A program made the position numbers and the translations under genes. A DNA stretch of 64,000 nt from Streptomyces sp. NBC_00663 (GTDB lineage: Bacteria; Actinomycetota; Actinomycetes; Streptomycetales; Streptomycetaceae), in the NCBI RefSeq assembly GCF_036226885.1, contig NZ_CP109027.1, forward strand, positions 8,556,001 through 8,620,000, read 5' to 3'. Positions 36,429-44,984 of this stretch are shown here, piece after piece. The notes beneath the pieces were generated by a model. The model ran no database searches. It was not told the origin of the DNA and worked only from the letters and a program-made list of their open reading frames with translations. How positions within the stretch are numbered: position 1 is the first letter of the stretch; each line of letters opens with the position of its first letter.

Positions 36429-38273
36429 CTAGAACAGGGTGTCCGGCAGGACGACGGAGGCGCTGCGGGGGAGCGGCTCGCCCTCGCGCAGGTGCAGGAT
36501 CGCCCGCGCCAGCAGCCGGACCTGGTCCACGTACGCCCGTGGAGTCAGGGCGTGGCGGAAGTCGACGTAGTTCCGCTCGGCCACGTGCGGCGGGGGGACG
36601 ACGTCGCCCACCAGGACGGGGATCAACTGCTGGCGTTCGGCCCGCCGGGCGGCCAGCTCGTACTCCTGCAAGGTGTACTCGGAGCGGTTCCAGGACGTAC
36701 TGACCACCGCCACCACCGTGTCGGCGCTGCTGAGACCGGCCTCCAGCCGCGAGGGCCAGTGGTCTCCCGGCTGCACCTCCCACTCGTCCACGAACACGGT
36801 GAGCCCGAGCCGCTTGAGGTTCTCCGCGAGCGCCAGGGTCCAGTTCGAGTCGGCGTGGGCGTAGGACAGGTAGGCGTCGTACCGGCCGCTTCCGCTTCGG
36901 GAGGAGTGCGGGCGCAGGCTGCGGGAGTCCTGCCGAACACGTGCGGCGATGGCGCGGGCGGCCTGCGGCGGGGTGCCGTCCTCCAGGTTGAACACCTGCA
37001 AGGACTGGGCGAGACGCGGCAGTTCGCGGATGGCGGCCGACGAAGTGACCACGGGCAAGGTGAGCCGTTCGGTCGCCGCGTTGACCGAGCGGCGCAGAAA
37101 GAGGCTGTTGTCGTGGTTCTGGAACGAGTCCTCGCCCGTCTCGTCCACGATCATGACGAGGTGACGGCACCTGTTCACGAACTCCGACCGGTGCAGGGGG
37201 TTCTCGCCCGCGATCCAGCTCGTCACGCCGTTCTCCAGGAACAGCTGTTGCAGCGTCCGCGCCAGCGGCTCCTGCGCCCGGGTGTGACTGATGAACACAT
37301 CGACCTCGAAGTCCTGCCGCGCGGCCTGCTCGGCCGTCTCCACATAGGAGTCACGGTTCTCGATGAGCAGGCCCACGTCCTCCAGCCGGCGCGCCAGCAG
37401 CGCGGCGAGGCTCGCGATGCTGTAGGTCACCTGATCCGCGTTGCGGGGGCTCTCGGTGAGCGCGGGCAGGAGCTCGCCGAAGGACCAGACGGGGAAGTAG
37501 GGGATCGTCACCCGCTGGAGCAGCTCCCCGGGGGAGCTGCCGCGCGGAGCCCAGTCCCGCAGGCGTGGCCCCATCACCTCGGCCAGCGTGCGTCGCCAGT
37601 GCTCGCCCTGCTTGTACTCGGGCTGGGCGTCGAACCGGCTCAGCAGCGGCACCGTCAGCAGCCGGGGCCGGTCGTACGGCAGTCCGTCCCTCGCCTTCAT
37701 GGCGCGGTCGACGATGTCCAGCACACCGTCCACGTTCTGCTGGTTGGCGGTGTAGGCGAAGACCAGCACGTCGGGCACCTGGGCGGTGCAGATGCCGCCG
37801 GCGTCGGTGATGCCCGTGCGGCTGTCGACGAGGACGAGGTCGTAGTTGTTCATCCACTCCTCCCGCCAGGCCTCCAGCGTCGCGCCGAAGTCGTGGTCCT
37901 CGTACAGCTCCTCCCAGTCGACCCGTTGGAGGCGGGAGATGTACGTCCTGTCGTCCTTCTTGCCGGCCGTGATCAGATCCAGGTGGGCATTCTCCGGAAG
38001 CCGGACCGAGGTGCGATGCCGCAGGGCCGTCTGGGCTCCCGTGCCGGGTGTCGCCCGGGCCTCCTCGATCATCTCCAGCAGACCCGCGGTCGGTGGGGAG
38101 GCCAGGTACTCGTCGAAGTAGTACGACAGTCCCGGCGCCTCCAGGTCCCAGTCGACGCACAGCACGCGATAGCCCCAACGCGCCAGCACCACGGCGGTGT
38201 TGGCGAGCGCGAAGCTACGGCCCACCCCGCCCTTGTAGGAGTAGAACGTAATGATCTGTCCGGTGTCCATCAC
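36429..38273 (-). CDS. ParA-like ATPase fused to two TIR domains
   Basis: The product is 614 aa. Residues 1-300 form a SIMIBI/ParA-like NTPase with a deviant P-loop (YSYKGGVGRS, 11-20) and a Walker B-like LVLVDSRTG. Residues 321-450 form a first TIR (FEVDVFISHTRAQ), which lacks the usual WC..E end. Residues 464-595 form a second TIR (RYDAYLSYAHADSNW) that keeps Trp528 and Glu537 (SWNRSEYTLQE), the likely NADase residues. There is no membrane segment. The start (GTG 38273 or ATG 38270) overlaps the stop of the upstream TIR gene. A related ATPase head occurs in FxsT of FxSxx-COOH systems, but no radical SAM gene is here. NAD-depleting defence is the most likely role, inferred. Confidence 0.85.
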   Translation of the reverse strand: MMDTGQIITFYSYKGGVGRSFALANTAVVLARWGYRVLCVDWDLEAPGLSYYFDEYLASPPTAGLLEMIEEARATPGTGAQTALRHRTSVRLPENAHLDLITAGKKDDRTYISRLQRVDWEELYEDHDFGATLEAWREEWMNNYDLVLVDSRTGITDAGGICTAQVPDVLVFAYTANQQNVDGVLDIVDRAMKARDGLPYDRPRLLTVPLLSRFDAQPEYKQGEHWRRTLAEVMGPRLRDWAPRGSSPGELLQRVTIPYFPVWSFGELLPALTESPRNADQVTYSIASLAALLARRLEDVGLLIENRDSYVETAEQAARQDFEVDVFISHTRAQEPLARTLQQLFLENGVTSWIAGENPLHRSEFVNRCRHLVMIVDETGEDSFQNHDNSLFLRRSVNAATERLTLPVVTSSAAIRELPRLAQSLQVFNLEDGTPPQAARAIAARVRQDSRSLRPHSSRSGSGRYDAYLSYAHADSNWTLALAENLKRLGLTVFVDEWEVQPGDHWPSRLEAGLSSADTVVAVVSTSWNRSEYTLQEYELAARRAERQQLIPVLVGDVVPPPHVAERNYVDFRHALTPRAYVDQVRLLARAILHLREGEPLPRSASVVLPDTLF

Positions 38274-38869
38274 GCTCCAAAGCGTGGAAGTCGGCCGGGA
38301 GCCGGCGTGGCGGCGGCGGGCGGTCTGAGGGCCGGCCAGTCGGCGCGCCAGTCGGGTACCTCCGCGAGGCGCGCGGCGATGAGCTGGGCGAGACGCTGCA
38401 CCTCCTGATGGAAGTGCGGATACGCCTCGGATTCCTGGTACTTGGGATAGGGGACGTTGTAGTTCTTGAATTCCTGGTGCAGTTGGCGTCGGCGCACCGG
38501 CTCCGGAAAGCTGGTCCCGTCAGCGAACACCACCGGAAAGATCAGCCCCTTGGCCTGTGCCTGTTCCTCGCGCTCCTCCATCGTGGCCCATTCGGCGGTG
38601 CACCACGGCGAGCGGAAATAGGGCGCGGACAGCACGGGAACGAGAAGTCGGCTCCGGCCCAGGGACGTGGCGAGCTGATCCGGCCAGGGCACGCCGAACC
38701 GTTCGTCCAGCTGCTGGTCGAGGAATATCTCGGCCTTCCCGGTCTCGTCCTCCAGACAGCCTTTGAGTGCCGGGTAGAAGTGGTTCCGTACCCACGCGCT
38801 GACGTGACCCGCGCTTCTGCTGTAACTGACGAACACGTCGAACTCGTAATCCACCGCCGCCCCGTTCAC
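38270..38869 (-). CDS. stand-alone TIR-domain protein
   Basis: The TIR domain begins at YEFDVFVSYSRSAGHVSAWV and has the box-2/catalytic region APYFRSPWCTAEWATM, whose Glu fits the NADase position. A helical and proline-rich tail follows. GTG 38869 has GGGGGAC eight bases upstream and gives 199 aa; the ATG at 38923 has no usable ribosome site. It is the first gene of a coupled pair with the ParA-TIR-TIR gene (4-base overlap). It may be the effector and the larger protein the regulator or scaffold. Confidence 0.85.
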   Translation of the reverse strand: MNGAAVDYEFDVFVSYSRSAGHVSAWVRNHFYPALKGCLEDETGKAEIFLDQQLDERFGVPWPDQLATSLGRSRLLVPVLSAPYFRSPWCTAEWATMEEREEQAQAKGLIFPVVFADGTSFPEPVRRRQLHQEFKNYNVPYPKYQESEAYPHFHQEVQRLAQLIAARLAEVPDWRADWPALRPPAAATPAPGRLPRFGA

Positions 38870-39033
38870 CTGCGCAGTCCCCCGGATGACACGGAGTGTA
38901 GCCGTGTGTGCGCTCCTCAACATCCCTTTGCGCGGGCGGTATTCGGCAAGGAGGAGGCCGATTGCCGTCTTGTCATGGCCTGTTCGGGGCGCTTATTTTT
39001 GGCCCTCCTGACGTACGTCGTAGGGGGAGCTCC

Positions 39034-40149
39034 ATGGCCGTACGCGGCCGGCACCGCCGGTATCAGCCGAACAGGATCAACCGAGCCTCGCTCACCGTCA
39101 CGGCGGGCGGTGCCGGAATGGCGATCCCGCTCATCGGCGCCGGCACGGCACAGGCCGCCGACGTGGACACCTGGAACAAGGTCGCCGCGTGCGAGTCGAC
39201 CAACAACTGGAGCATCAACACCGGCAACGGCTACTACGGCGGCCTACAGTTCACCCAGTCCACCTGGGAGGCCTACGGAGGCACCCGGTACGCGCCGCGG
39301 GCCGATCTCGCCACCAAGGACCAGCAGATCGCCGTGGCCGAGAAGGTGCTGGACGGGCAGGGGCCGGGAGCCTGGCCGGTGTGCTCGGTGCGGGCGGGGC
39401 TCACCCGGGGCGGGGACACCCCCGACATCCACCCGGCCGGGGGCACCAAGGCCGCCGTCCCGGACGTACAGCCGCAGACCACGCCCCAGTCCAGGGCCGG
39501 CTCGGCCGAGATGTACACCGTGGTGCACGGCGACACCCTCTCCGGCATCGCCGAACGGGAGGACGTCAAGGGCGGGTGGCGGGGCCTGTACGCCGCCAAC
39601 CGGAAGACCATCGGGGCCGACCCCGACCTCATCATGCCCGGGCAGCGGCTCGGCCTGCGCGGCAAGGCGGCCACGGTCACGACGCAGACGTCCACGGCGC
39701 CGGCGAAGGAGAAGAAGGAGAAGCCGGCCTCCGAGGAGAGCGGGCACTCGCTCGTCGCCCCGGTGGACGCGCCGACCGGCACGCCGTACCACAAGGCGGG
39801 TTCCTCCTGGTCGAAGGGCTACCACACGGGCGTCGACTTCGCCGTTCCCACGGGCACGTCCGTGAAGGCGGTCGCCGCCGGGCGGGTGGTCGCCTCCGGA
39901 TGGGCCGGGTCGTTCGGGTACCAGGTGGTGATCCGGCACTCCGACGGGCGCTACACCCAGTACGCCCATCTCTCCGCGATCTCGGTGAAGAGCGGGCAGA
40001 GCGTCGCTGCCGGACAGCGGATCGGCCGCTCGGGGTCCACAGGCAACAGCACGGGCCCGCATCTGCACTTCGAGGTGCGGACGGGGCCCGGCTTCGGTAC
40101 GGACGTCGACCCGGTCGCCTATCTCCGGGCCGGTGGGGTCAGGGTCTGA
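39034..40149 (+). CDS. secreted Rpf-like/LysM/M23 cell wall hydrolase
   Basis: This 371-aa protein has a signal peptide ending near GTAQA-AD. A resuscitation-promoting-factor domain follows (about 42-120; WNKVAACESTNNWSINTGNG with catalytic Glu and two Cys), then a LysM domain (about 165-210; YTVVHGDTLSGIAE). A Lys/Glu linker leads to a C-terminal M23 endopeptidase domain (HTGVDFAVPTG and GPHLHFEVR give the zinc ligands). It should cut both glycan strands and peptide cross-links of peptidoglycan, as Rpf proteins do during spore germination and growth. The start follows TAGGGGGAG. Confidence 0.93.
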   Translation: MAVRGRHRRYQPNRINRASLTVTAGGAGMAIPLIGAGTAQAADVDTWNKVAACESTNNWSINTGNGYYGGLQFTQSTWEAYGGTRYAPRADLATKDQQIAVAEKVLDGQGPGAWPVCSVRAGLTRGGDTPDIHPAGGTKAAVPDVQPQTTPQSRAGSAEMYTVVHGDTLSGIAEREDVKGGWRGLYAANRKTIGADPDLIMPGQRLGLRGKAATVTTQTSTAPAKEKKEKPASEESGHSLVAPVDAPTGTPYHKAGSSWSKGYHTGVDFAVPTGTSVKAVAAGRVVASGWAGSFGYQVVIRHSDGRYTQYAHLSAISVKSGQSVAAGQRIGRSGSTGNSTGPHLHFEVRTGPGFGTDVDPVAYLRAGGVRV

Positions 40150-40171
40150 CCTCGCGATCAGGACCTGACCC
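40136..40171. terminator. hairpin between the wall hydrolase and DMT transporter genes
   Basis: GGGTCAGG (40136-40143) and CCTGACCC (40164-40171) are perfect 8-bp arms overlapping the end of the hydrolase gene and reaching the stop of the convergent transporter gene. Confidence 0.5.
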
Positions 40172-41404
40172 TCAGGATTTGACCCTCGTGCGGTGTCGGT
40201 CGAGGACCGGCATCGGGATGTAGGAGGCGCCGTAGAGGGGGCCGACGTAGAAGATCGGCTGTTCCTCAGGGTCGGCCGGGTCGGCGGGGTCCTCCCGGAC
40301 CGCCGACTCCGCCACCGTGACCAGTGCCTCTTCGACCAGTGCCTCTTCGCGAGGCGTCGTCTGCCCGGGCAGGACCGCGAGCAGCTCCTCGGCCGAGGCG
40401 GGCACACGCACGTGCACGTCGTCGACCTGCACGCCCTGAACCTGTACGTCCTGAACCTGCACGTCTGGGACCTGTATGTCTCGGACCTGCACGTCCTGGA
40501 CCCGCGTCGGCTCCAGCTCGGTCGGCTGGGGCTGGGCCGGTACCCGAACCGTCTCCGGCTCCGGCACGGACTCCGTACGGGAGATCCGCTCCGAGGTCAG
40601 CAGTATCAGGCCGCCCGCCGCCACCACACCGCAGCTCAGGGCGAGCGCGGTGCCCGTGGTGCCGTAGCGGAAGGTTTCGCCGAACATCGTGATGCCGACG
40701 ACGGCCGCCACCACCGGGTTCACGACGGTCAGCGTGGCCAGCGGGGCCGCGAGGCCCGCGCCGCGGTAGGAGGCCTGGGAGAGCAGCATGCCGGCCGTGG
40801 CCAGGACGCCGATCACGGCGAGGGAGGGCACGTCGGCGACGGAGACGCCGCCGGTCCAGTCGACCGCGACGGTCTTGGTGAACACCGAGGACATGCCGAA
40901 GGCGATGCCGGACGCGGTGGCGAGCAGGATGCTGCGCACCGCCGGGTGCCGGTGGGCCGCCCGGCCCGCGATCATCAGGGCGACGACCGCGACGCCGGTG
41001 ACCGTGGCGACGGCCACCCGCTGCGTGGTGTCCAGGGACTGCGCGTCGGAGGCGCCGACCAGCGACAGCAGACCGGCGAGGCCGACGGTCGCCATGATCG
41101 CGCCGCGCCACGCGGTCGCCCCGGCCCTGCGGCCGACGAGGAGCGCGGCCATGGGGAGGGCGAACACGATGGTCAGGGCGCCCAGTGGCTGGACCAGGCT
41201 GAGGGGGCCGAAGGCCAGCGCCACCACGTGCAGCAGCCCGCCGAGGCCGTTCAGCGCGACCGCCGCCCACCAGCTCGGCCGACGCAGCGGCGCGAACTGC
41301 TGCTCGGGGGAGGACACCGCGACCTGCTCCTGGACGATCGCCCCGCCCGCGTACGCCACGGCGGAGACGAGCGACAGGACGACGGACAACGCGAGGGCGC
41401 TCAT
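40172..41404 (-). CDS. EamA/DMT-family transporter with repetitive C-terminal tail
   Basis: Residues 1-280 hold about nine or ten membrane helices arranged as in drug/metabolite transporters (AYAGGAIVQEQVAVSSPEQQ at the start is typical of a Streptomyces subgroup). The cytoplasmic tail (280-410) is charged and contains a run of five-residue repeats of the type (D/G)VQVQ, DIQVP, DVQVQ, then more Pro/Glu-rich sequence. The substrate is unknown. The tail repeats are encoded by 40421-40495. Confidence 0.88.
   Translation of the reverse strand: MSALALSVVLSLVSAVAYAGGAIVQEQVAVSSPEQQFAPLRRPSWWAAVALNGLGGLLHVVALAFGPLSLVQPLGALTIVFALPMAALLVGRRAGATAWRGAIMATVGLAGLLSLVGASDAQSLDTTQRVAVATVTGVAVVALMIAGRAAHRHPAVRSILLATASGIAFGMSSVFTKTVAVDWTGGVSVADVPSLAVIGVLATAGMLLSQASYRGAGLAAPLATLTVVNPVVAAVVGITMFGETFRYGTTGTALALSCGVVAAGGLILLTSERISRTESVPEPETVRVPAQPQPTELEPTRVQDVQVRDIQVPDVQVQDVQVQGVQVDDVHVRVPASAEELLAVLPGQTTPREEALVEEALVTVAESAVREDPADPADPEEQPIFYVGPLYGASYIPMPVLDRHRTRVKS
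40421..40495. repeat. five tandem 15-bp repeats inside the transporter gene
   Basis: Units such as CTGAACCTGTACGTC, CTGAACCTGCACGTC, TGGGACCTGTATGTC and TCGGACCTGCACGTC follow each other without gaps. They encode pentapeptides of the form DVQVQ/DIQVP. The perfect 15-base period keeps the frame, so unit number can vary by slippage. Confidence 0.75.
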
Positions 41405-41571
41405 CAGCAGCTCCTCTGCGTGAAGCAGGGGTAATGACCCCGGCGCGGCGAACGGTCGGCTTCCATGTCCAACACGATGCCGTGAAAAGACATTCCCGTC
41501 GTCGTACCTGAGCAGGCAATGGGTCCTACTGCCGATGGAGTACTACGGAGGGTCAGTCCTCCCCAGGGTGG

Positions 41572-42370
41572 GTGACACTGCCCCCCGCCCCCCTGCTGGC
41601 CTCCCCTAGGGGCCTTGGTACTACTGCTCTTCGTGGACCTCGACGCCGATCTCGCCGCGCTCCGCCCGCTCGGCGGCTTCTTCCTACTACGCACGGGCGC
41701 GCCGCCGCGTTCAACGCTACCCACCCTCGCACGGGCGTACGGCATCGAAAAGTCGGACGTTTACGAAGAATCCGTGACTTTTCGTGTCCTCAAAGTGGCC
41801 AGGTCCCTTCAGGCTCCGGAGTTGCGGATCGCCGCCTCGATCGCCCAGCAGGGCCTGGCGGCCCGGCTCTGGTCGGCGGCCCTCGGCTGCGCCGTGCTGT
41901 ACGGCCAGGTCCCCGACCTCGACGCCCGGCTCCTGCGCTGGGACGCCGACGGCAGCGCACCCGACGACTTGTGGCTGACCGAGGTGCGCGCGCTGCCCGG
42001 CGACGCGGGAACCCTGGCCGCGGTCGTGCTGGAAGGGCACCTGGAGCCTCTGGCGGCGGCCCTGCGGGCCCGCTACCGCCTCGCCTCCGGCCTGCTCCGC
42101 GGCAACGCCGCCTCCGCCCTCGCCGGGGCCGCCCGGCAGCTGTCGGGCTGGGCCCGCGCGCACGGCCGTACCGAGGCCGCGACCCGCACCCGCGCCCTCG
42201 CCGCGGATCTCCTCGCCCACCCCCTCCTCGCCGGCACCGGAACCCTCACCGGCACCGCCTTCCGGCGCCGCAGCTGCTGCCTCTACTACCGCGTCCCCGG
42301 CGGCGGCGTGTGCGGGGACTGCTGCTTCACCCGGCCCCCGCGGTCTTCCCCGCACGCCGCATCTGGGTGA
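41572..42370 (+). CDS. (2Fe-2S)-binding ferric reductase-like protein, possible frameshift near the N-terminus
   Basis: The body (from 41615, TTG) reads FVDLDADLAALRPLGGFFLL and ends with RRRSCCLYYRVPGGGVCGDCC. The final Cys-Cys...Cys-x2-Cys set is the 2Fe-2S motif of FhuF-like ferric siderophore reductases, which free iron in the cytoplasm. Upstream, a GTG at 41572 opens another frame with a plausible N-terminus (TLPPAPLLASPRG) that then loses sense, while the 41615 frame has no good start. A one-base change between 41580 and 41640, near runs of C, would join them. No siderophore genes are adjacent. Confidence 0.75.
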
Positions 42371-42410
42371 CCATGAAGGGCAACCAGCCGTTGAGAACAG
42401 GGGGTTCCGG

Positions 42411-43562
42411 GTGCGAGTGGGACTGCTGACCCGGGAGTACCCGCCGGACGTGTACGGCGGCGCGGGCGTCCATGTCGAGTTCCTGGCCCGGGAGTTGGCC
42501 TCCCTGGTCGATGTCGAGGTGCACTGCTGGGGCGAGGGCCGCGGAGTGGGCGTGGTGCGCCACCGCCCCTGGCCCGTGCTCGACACCGCCAACGACGCGC
42601 TGCGCACCTTCTCCGTGGACCTCGCGATGACCGCGGGCCTCGAAGGCCGCGAACTCGTCCATTCCCACACCTGGTACGCCAATCTCGCCGGCCACCTCGG
42701 CAAGCTCCTGTACGGCATCCCGCATGTGATGACCGCCCACTCCCTGGAGCCGCTGCGCCCCTGGAAGGCCGAGCAACTCGGCGGTGGATACGCCCTGTCG
42801 AGCTGGGCCGAGCGCACCGCGATCGAGGCCGCCGACGCGGTGATCGCCGTGTCGGGAGCCATGCGCGAGGACATCCTCGCCTGCTACCCGGCCCTCGACC
42901 CGGCCCGGGTGCACATCGTGCACAACGGCATCGACACCGCTCTCTACCGCCCCGACCACGGCACCGAGGCCCTCACCCGCGTCGGCCTCGACCCGGACCG
43001 CCCTTTCGTGCTCTTCGTCGGCCGCATCACCCGCCAGAAGGGCGTGCCCCATCTGCTGCGCGCGGTACGGGACATCGACCCCGCCGCGCAGGTCGTGCTG
43101 TGCGCCGGAGCCCCGGACACCCCGGAGATCGACCGTGAGTTCCGGGAGCTGTACGAGGAGTTGAGCCGGGTCCGCGAGGGCGTGCACTGGATCCCGCAGA
43201 TGCTGCCGCGCCCGGATGTGATCCAACTCCTCACGCACGCCGCCGTGTTCGTCTGCCCCTCGGTGTACGAACCGCTCGGCATCGTCAACCTCGAAGCCAT
43301 GGCGTGCGGAACTCCCGTCGTGGCCTCGAAGGTCGGCGGCATCCCGGAGGTCGTCGACGACGGCAAGACCGGTCTGCTCGTCCCGGTGGACGACGACTTC
43401 GAGCCCGCCCTGGCCCGCGCGCTGGACTCGGTCCTCGGCGATCCGGAGGGCGCCCGGCGGATGGGTGAGGCCGGACGGGAGCGCGCGGTGGGGGAGTTCG
43501 GCTGGGACGCGGTCGCCCGGCGCACGGTGCGGCTCTACGAGGAGATCCTCAAACAGGCGTAG
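42411..43562 (+). CDS. glgA: actinobacterial glycogen synthase (GT4; GlgA/GlgM type)
   Basis: This 383-aa GT-B glycosyltransferase opens with VGLLTREYPPDVYGGAGVHV (nucleotide-sugar loop). It carries FVGRITRQKGVPHLLRA and the C-terminal E-x7-E motif EPLGIVNLEAMACGTPVVAS. It matches the actinobacterial group that transfers glucose from ADP-glucose to glycogen, or to glucose 1-phosphate to make maltose 1-phosphate (GlgM). The neighbouring glgC supplies ADP-glucose. The GTG start is at 42411. Confidence 0.93.
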   Translation: MRVGLLTREYPPDVYGGAGVHVEFLARELASLVDVEVHCWGEGRGVGVVRHRPWPVLDTANDALRTFSVDLAMTAGLEGRELVHSHTWYANLAGHLGKLLYGIPHVMTAHSLEPLRPWKAEQLGGGYALSSWAERTAIEAADAVIAVSGAMREDILACYPALDPARVHIVHNGIDTALYRPDHGTEALTRVGLDPDRPFVLFVGRITRQKGVPHLLRAVRDIDPAAQVVLCAGAPDTPEIDREFRELYEELSRVREGVHWIPQMLPRPDVIQLLTHAAVFVCPSVYEPLGIVNLEAMACGTPVVASKVGGIPEVVDDGKTGLLVPVDDDFEPALARALDSVLGDPEGARRMGEAGRERAVGEFGWDAVARRTVRLYEEILKQA

Positions 43563-43615
43563 TGCGCCCCGGGCAGGGGCAGGCATGGGTCACAACCAGG
43601 GTGAGGGGAGCGACC

Positions 43616-44836
43616 ATGCGTCGTGGCGGACCTTCGGTGCTCGGGATCGTACTGGCGGGCGGGGAGGGCAAGCGCCTGATGCCCCTGACCGGTGATCGCG
43701 CGAAACCCGCGGTCACCTTCGGCGGAACGTATCGCCTGGTGGACTTCGTCCTGTCCAACCTCGTCAACGGAGACATCCTGCGCATCTGCGTCCTCACGCA
43801 GTACAAGTCGCACTCGCTCGACCGCCACATCACCACGACCTGGCGGATGTCCAGTCTGCTCGGCAACTACGTCACCCCCGTCCCCGCCCAGCAGCGGCTC
43901 GGCCCCCGCTGGTACCTGGGCAGTGCCGACGCGATCCTTCAGTCCCTCAACCTCGTCTACGACGAACGGCCCGAGTACGTCGCGGTGTTCGGCGCCGACC
44001 ACGTGTACCGCATGGACCCGCGCCAGATGCTCGCCCAGCACATCGAGAGCGGCGCGGGCGTGACCGTGGCAGGGATCCGCGTCCCGCGCTCCGAGTCCCC
44101 GCAGTTCGGGGTGATCACGCCCGGCTCGGACGGGCTCACGGTGGACCGCTTCCTGGAGAAGCCCGCCGACCCGCCCGGCCTCGCGGACGACCCGGAGTGC
44201 GTGTTCGCCTCCATGGGCAACTACATCTTCACCACCAAGGCGCTGATAGAGGCCCTCCAGCGGGACGCCGAGGACGAACGCTCCGTCCACGACATGGGTG
44301 GCTCGATACTTCCCCAGCTCACCGAGCGCGGCGAGGCCCAGCTCTACGACTTCAGCGCCAACCACGTCCCCGGCGAGACCAGCCGGGACCGCGGCTACTG
44401 GCGGGACGTCGGCACCCTGGACGCGTACTACGACGCCCACATGGACCTCATCGCCGAGCGTCCCGCGTTCAACCTCTACAACCGGCAGTGGCCCATCTAC
44501 ACCCACTCCGGCCAGCTGTCCCCGGCCCGCTTCAACGCGGGCGGCATCGCCAGCGAGTCCATCATCAGCGCGGGCTGCCTCATTCGGGGGCAGGTCACCC
44601 GGTCGGTGCTGTCGCCGGGGGTGGTGGTCGACCCGGGGGCGGTCGTGCAGGGGTCGGTGCTGCACGACAACGTCAAGATCGGGCGGGGCGCGGTGGTGCG
44701 GGGCGCGGTCCTCGACAAGAACGTCGAGGTACCTCCCGGCGCGACGATAGGGGTGAATCCGGAGCGGGACGCCGAGCTCTACACCGTCTCCAAGGGCGGG
44801 GTGATCGCGCTCGGAAAGGGCCAGCAGGTGTCCTGA
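43616..44836 (+). CDS. glgC: glucose-1-phosphate adenylyltransferase
   Basis: The 406-aa protein begins with the nucleotidyltransferase loop LGIVLAGGEGKRLMPLTGDR and the KPAVTFGGTYRLVDFVLSN block. The middle GADHVYRMDP motif and a left-handed beta-helix tail (VLSPGVVVDPGAVVQGSVLH) follow. It makes ADP-glucose from ATP and glucose 1-phosphate, the committed step of glycogen synthesis. ATG 43616 has GAGGGGAG upstream, 53 bp after glgA, so the two likely form one operon. Confidence 0.97.
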   Translation: MRRGGPSVLGIVLAGGEGKRLMPLTGDRAKPAVTFGGTYRLVDFVLSNLVNGDILRICVLTQYKSHSLDRHITTTWRMSSLLGNYVTPVPAQQRLGPRWYLGSADAILQSLNLVYDERPEYVAVFGADHVYRMDPRQMLAQHIESGAGVTVAGIRVPRSESPQFGVITPGSDGLTVDRFLEKPADPPGLADDPECVFASMGNYIFTTKALIEALQRDAEDERSVHDMGGSILPQLTERGEAQLYDFSANHVPGETSRDRGYWRDVGTLDAYYDAHMDLIAERPAFNLYNRQWPIYTHSGQLSPARFNAGGIASESIISAGCLIRGQVTRSVLSPGVVVDPGAVVQGSVLHDNVKIGRGAVVRGAVLDKNVEVPPGATIGVNPERDAELYTVSKGGVIALGKGQQVS

Positions 44837-44849
44837 GGCACACCGAGGA

Positions 44850-44871
44850 CACCCCTGTGGCCCCTGGGGTG
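44850..44871. terminator. short hairpin after glgC
   Basis: CACCCC (44850-44855) and GGGGTG (44866-44871) form a 6-bp stem starting 14 bp after the glgC stop. It is GC-only and modest. Confidence 0.4.
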
Positions 44872-44928
44872 CGGACGGCTGGACTTAATCTGCTGTTAAC
44901 TGTGCGTAGCTTGATCGTACTTGACCGT

Positions 44929-44946
44929 AATCGCCAGAGGGCGATT
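44929..44946. promoter_or_regulatory. inverted repeat upstream of the acyltransferase gene
   Basis: AATCGCC (44929-44935) and GGCGATT (44940-44946) flank AGAG, about 40 bp before the TTG start at 44985, in a comparatively AT-rich promoter region. It may be an operator; the regulator is unknown. Confidence 0.35.
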
Positions 44947-44984
44947 GACTGCTTGCCCACCCGTCGTCGACGCGAGGCAAGCCA

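Noticed and set aside
38924..39033. c-di-AMP (ydaO) riboswitch before the Rpf/M23 gene
   Set aside because: Such riboswitches precede some Rpf genes, but the 164-bp leader here shows none of the conserved core I would expect.
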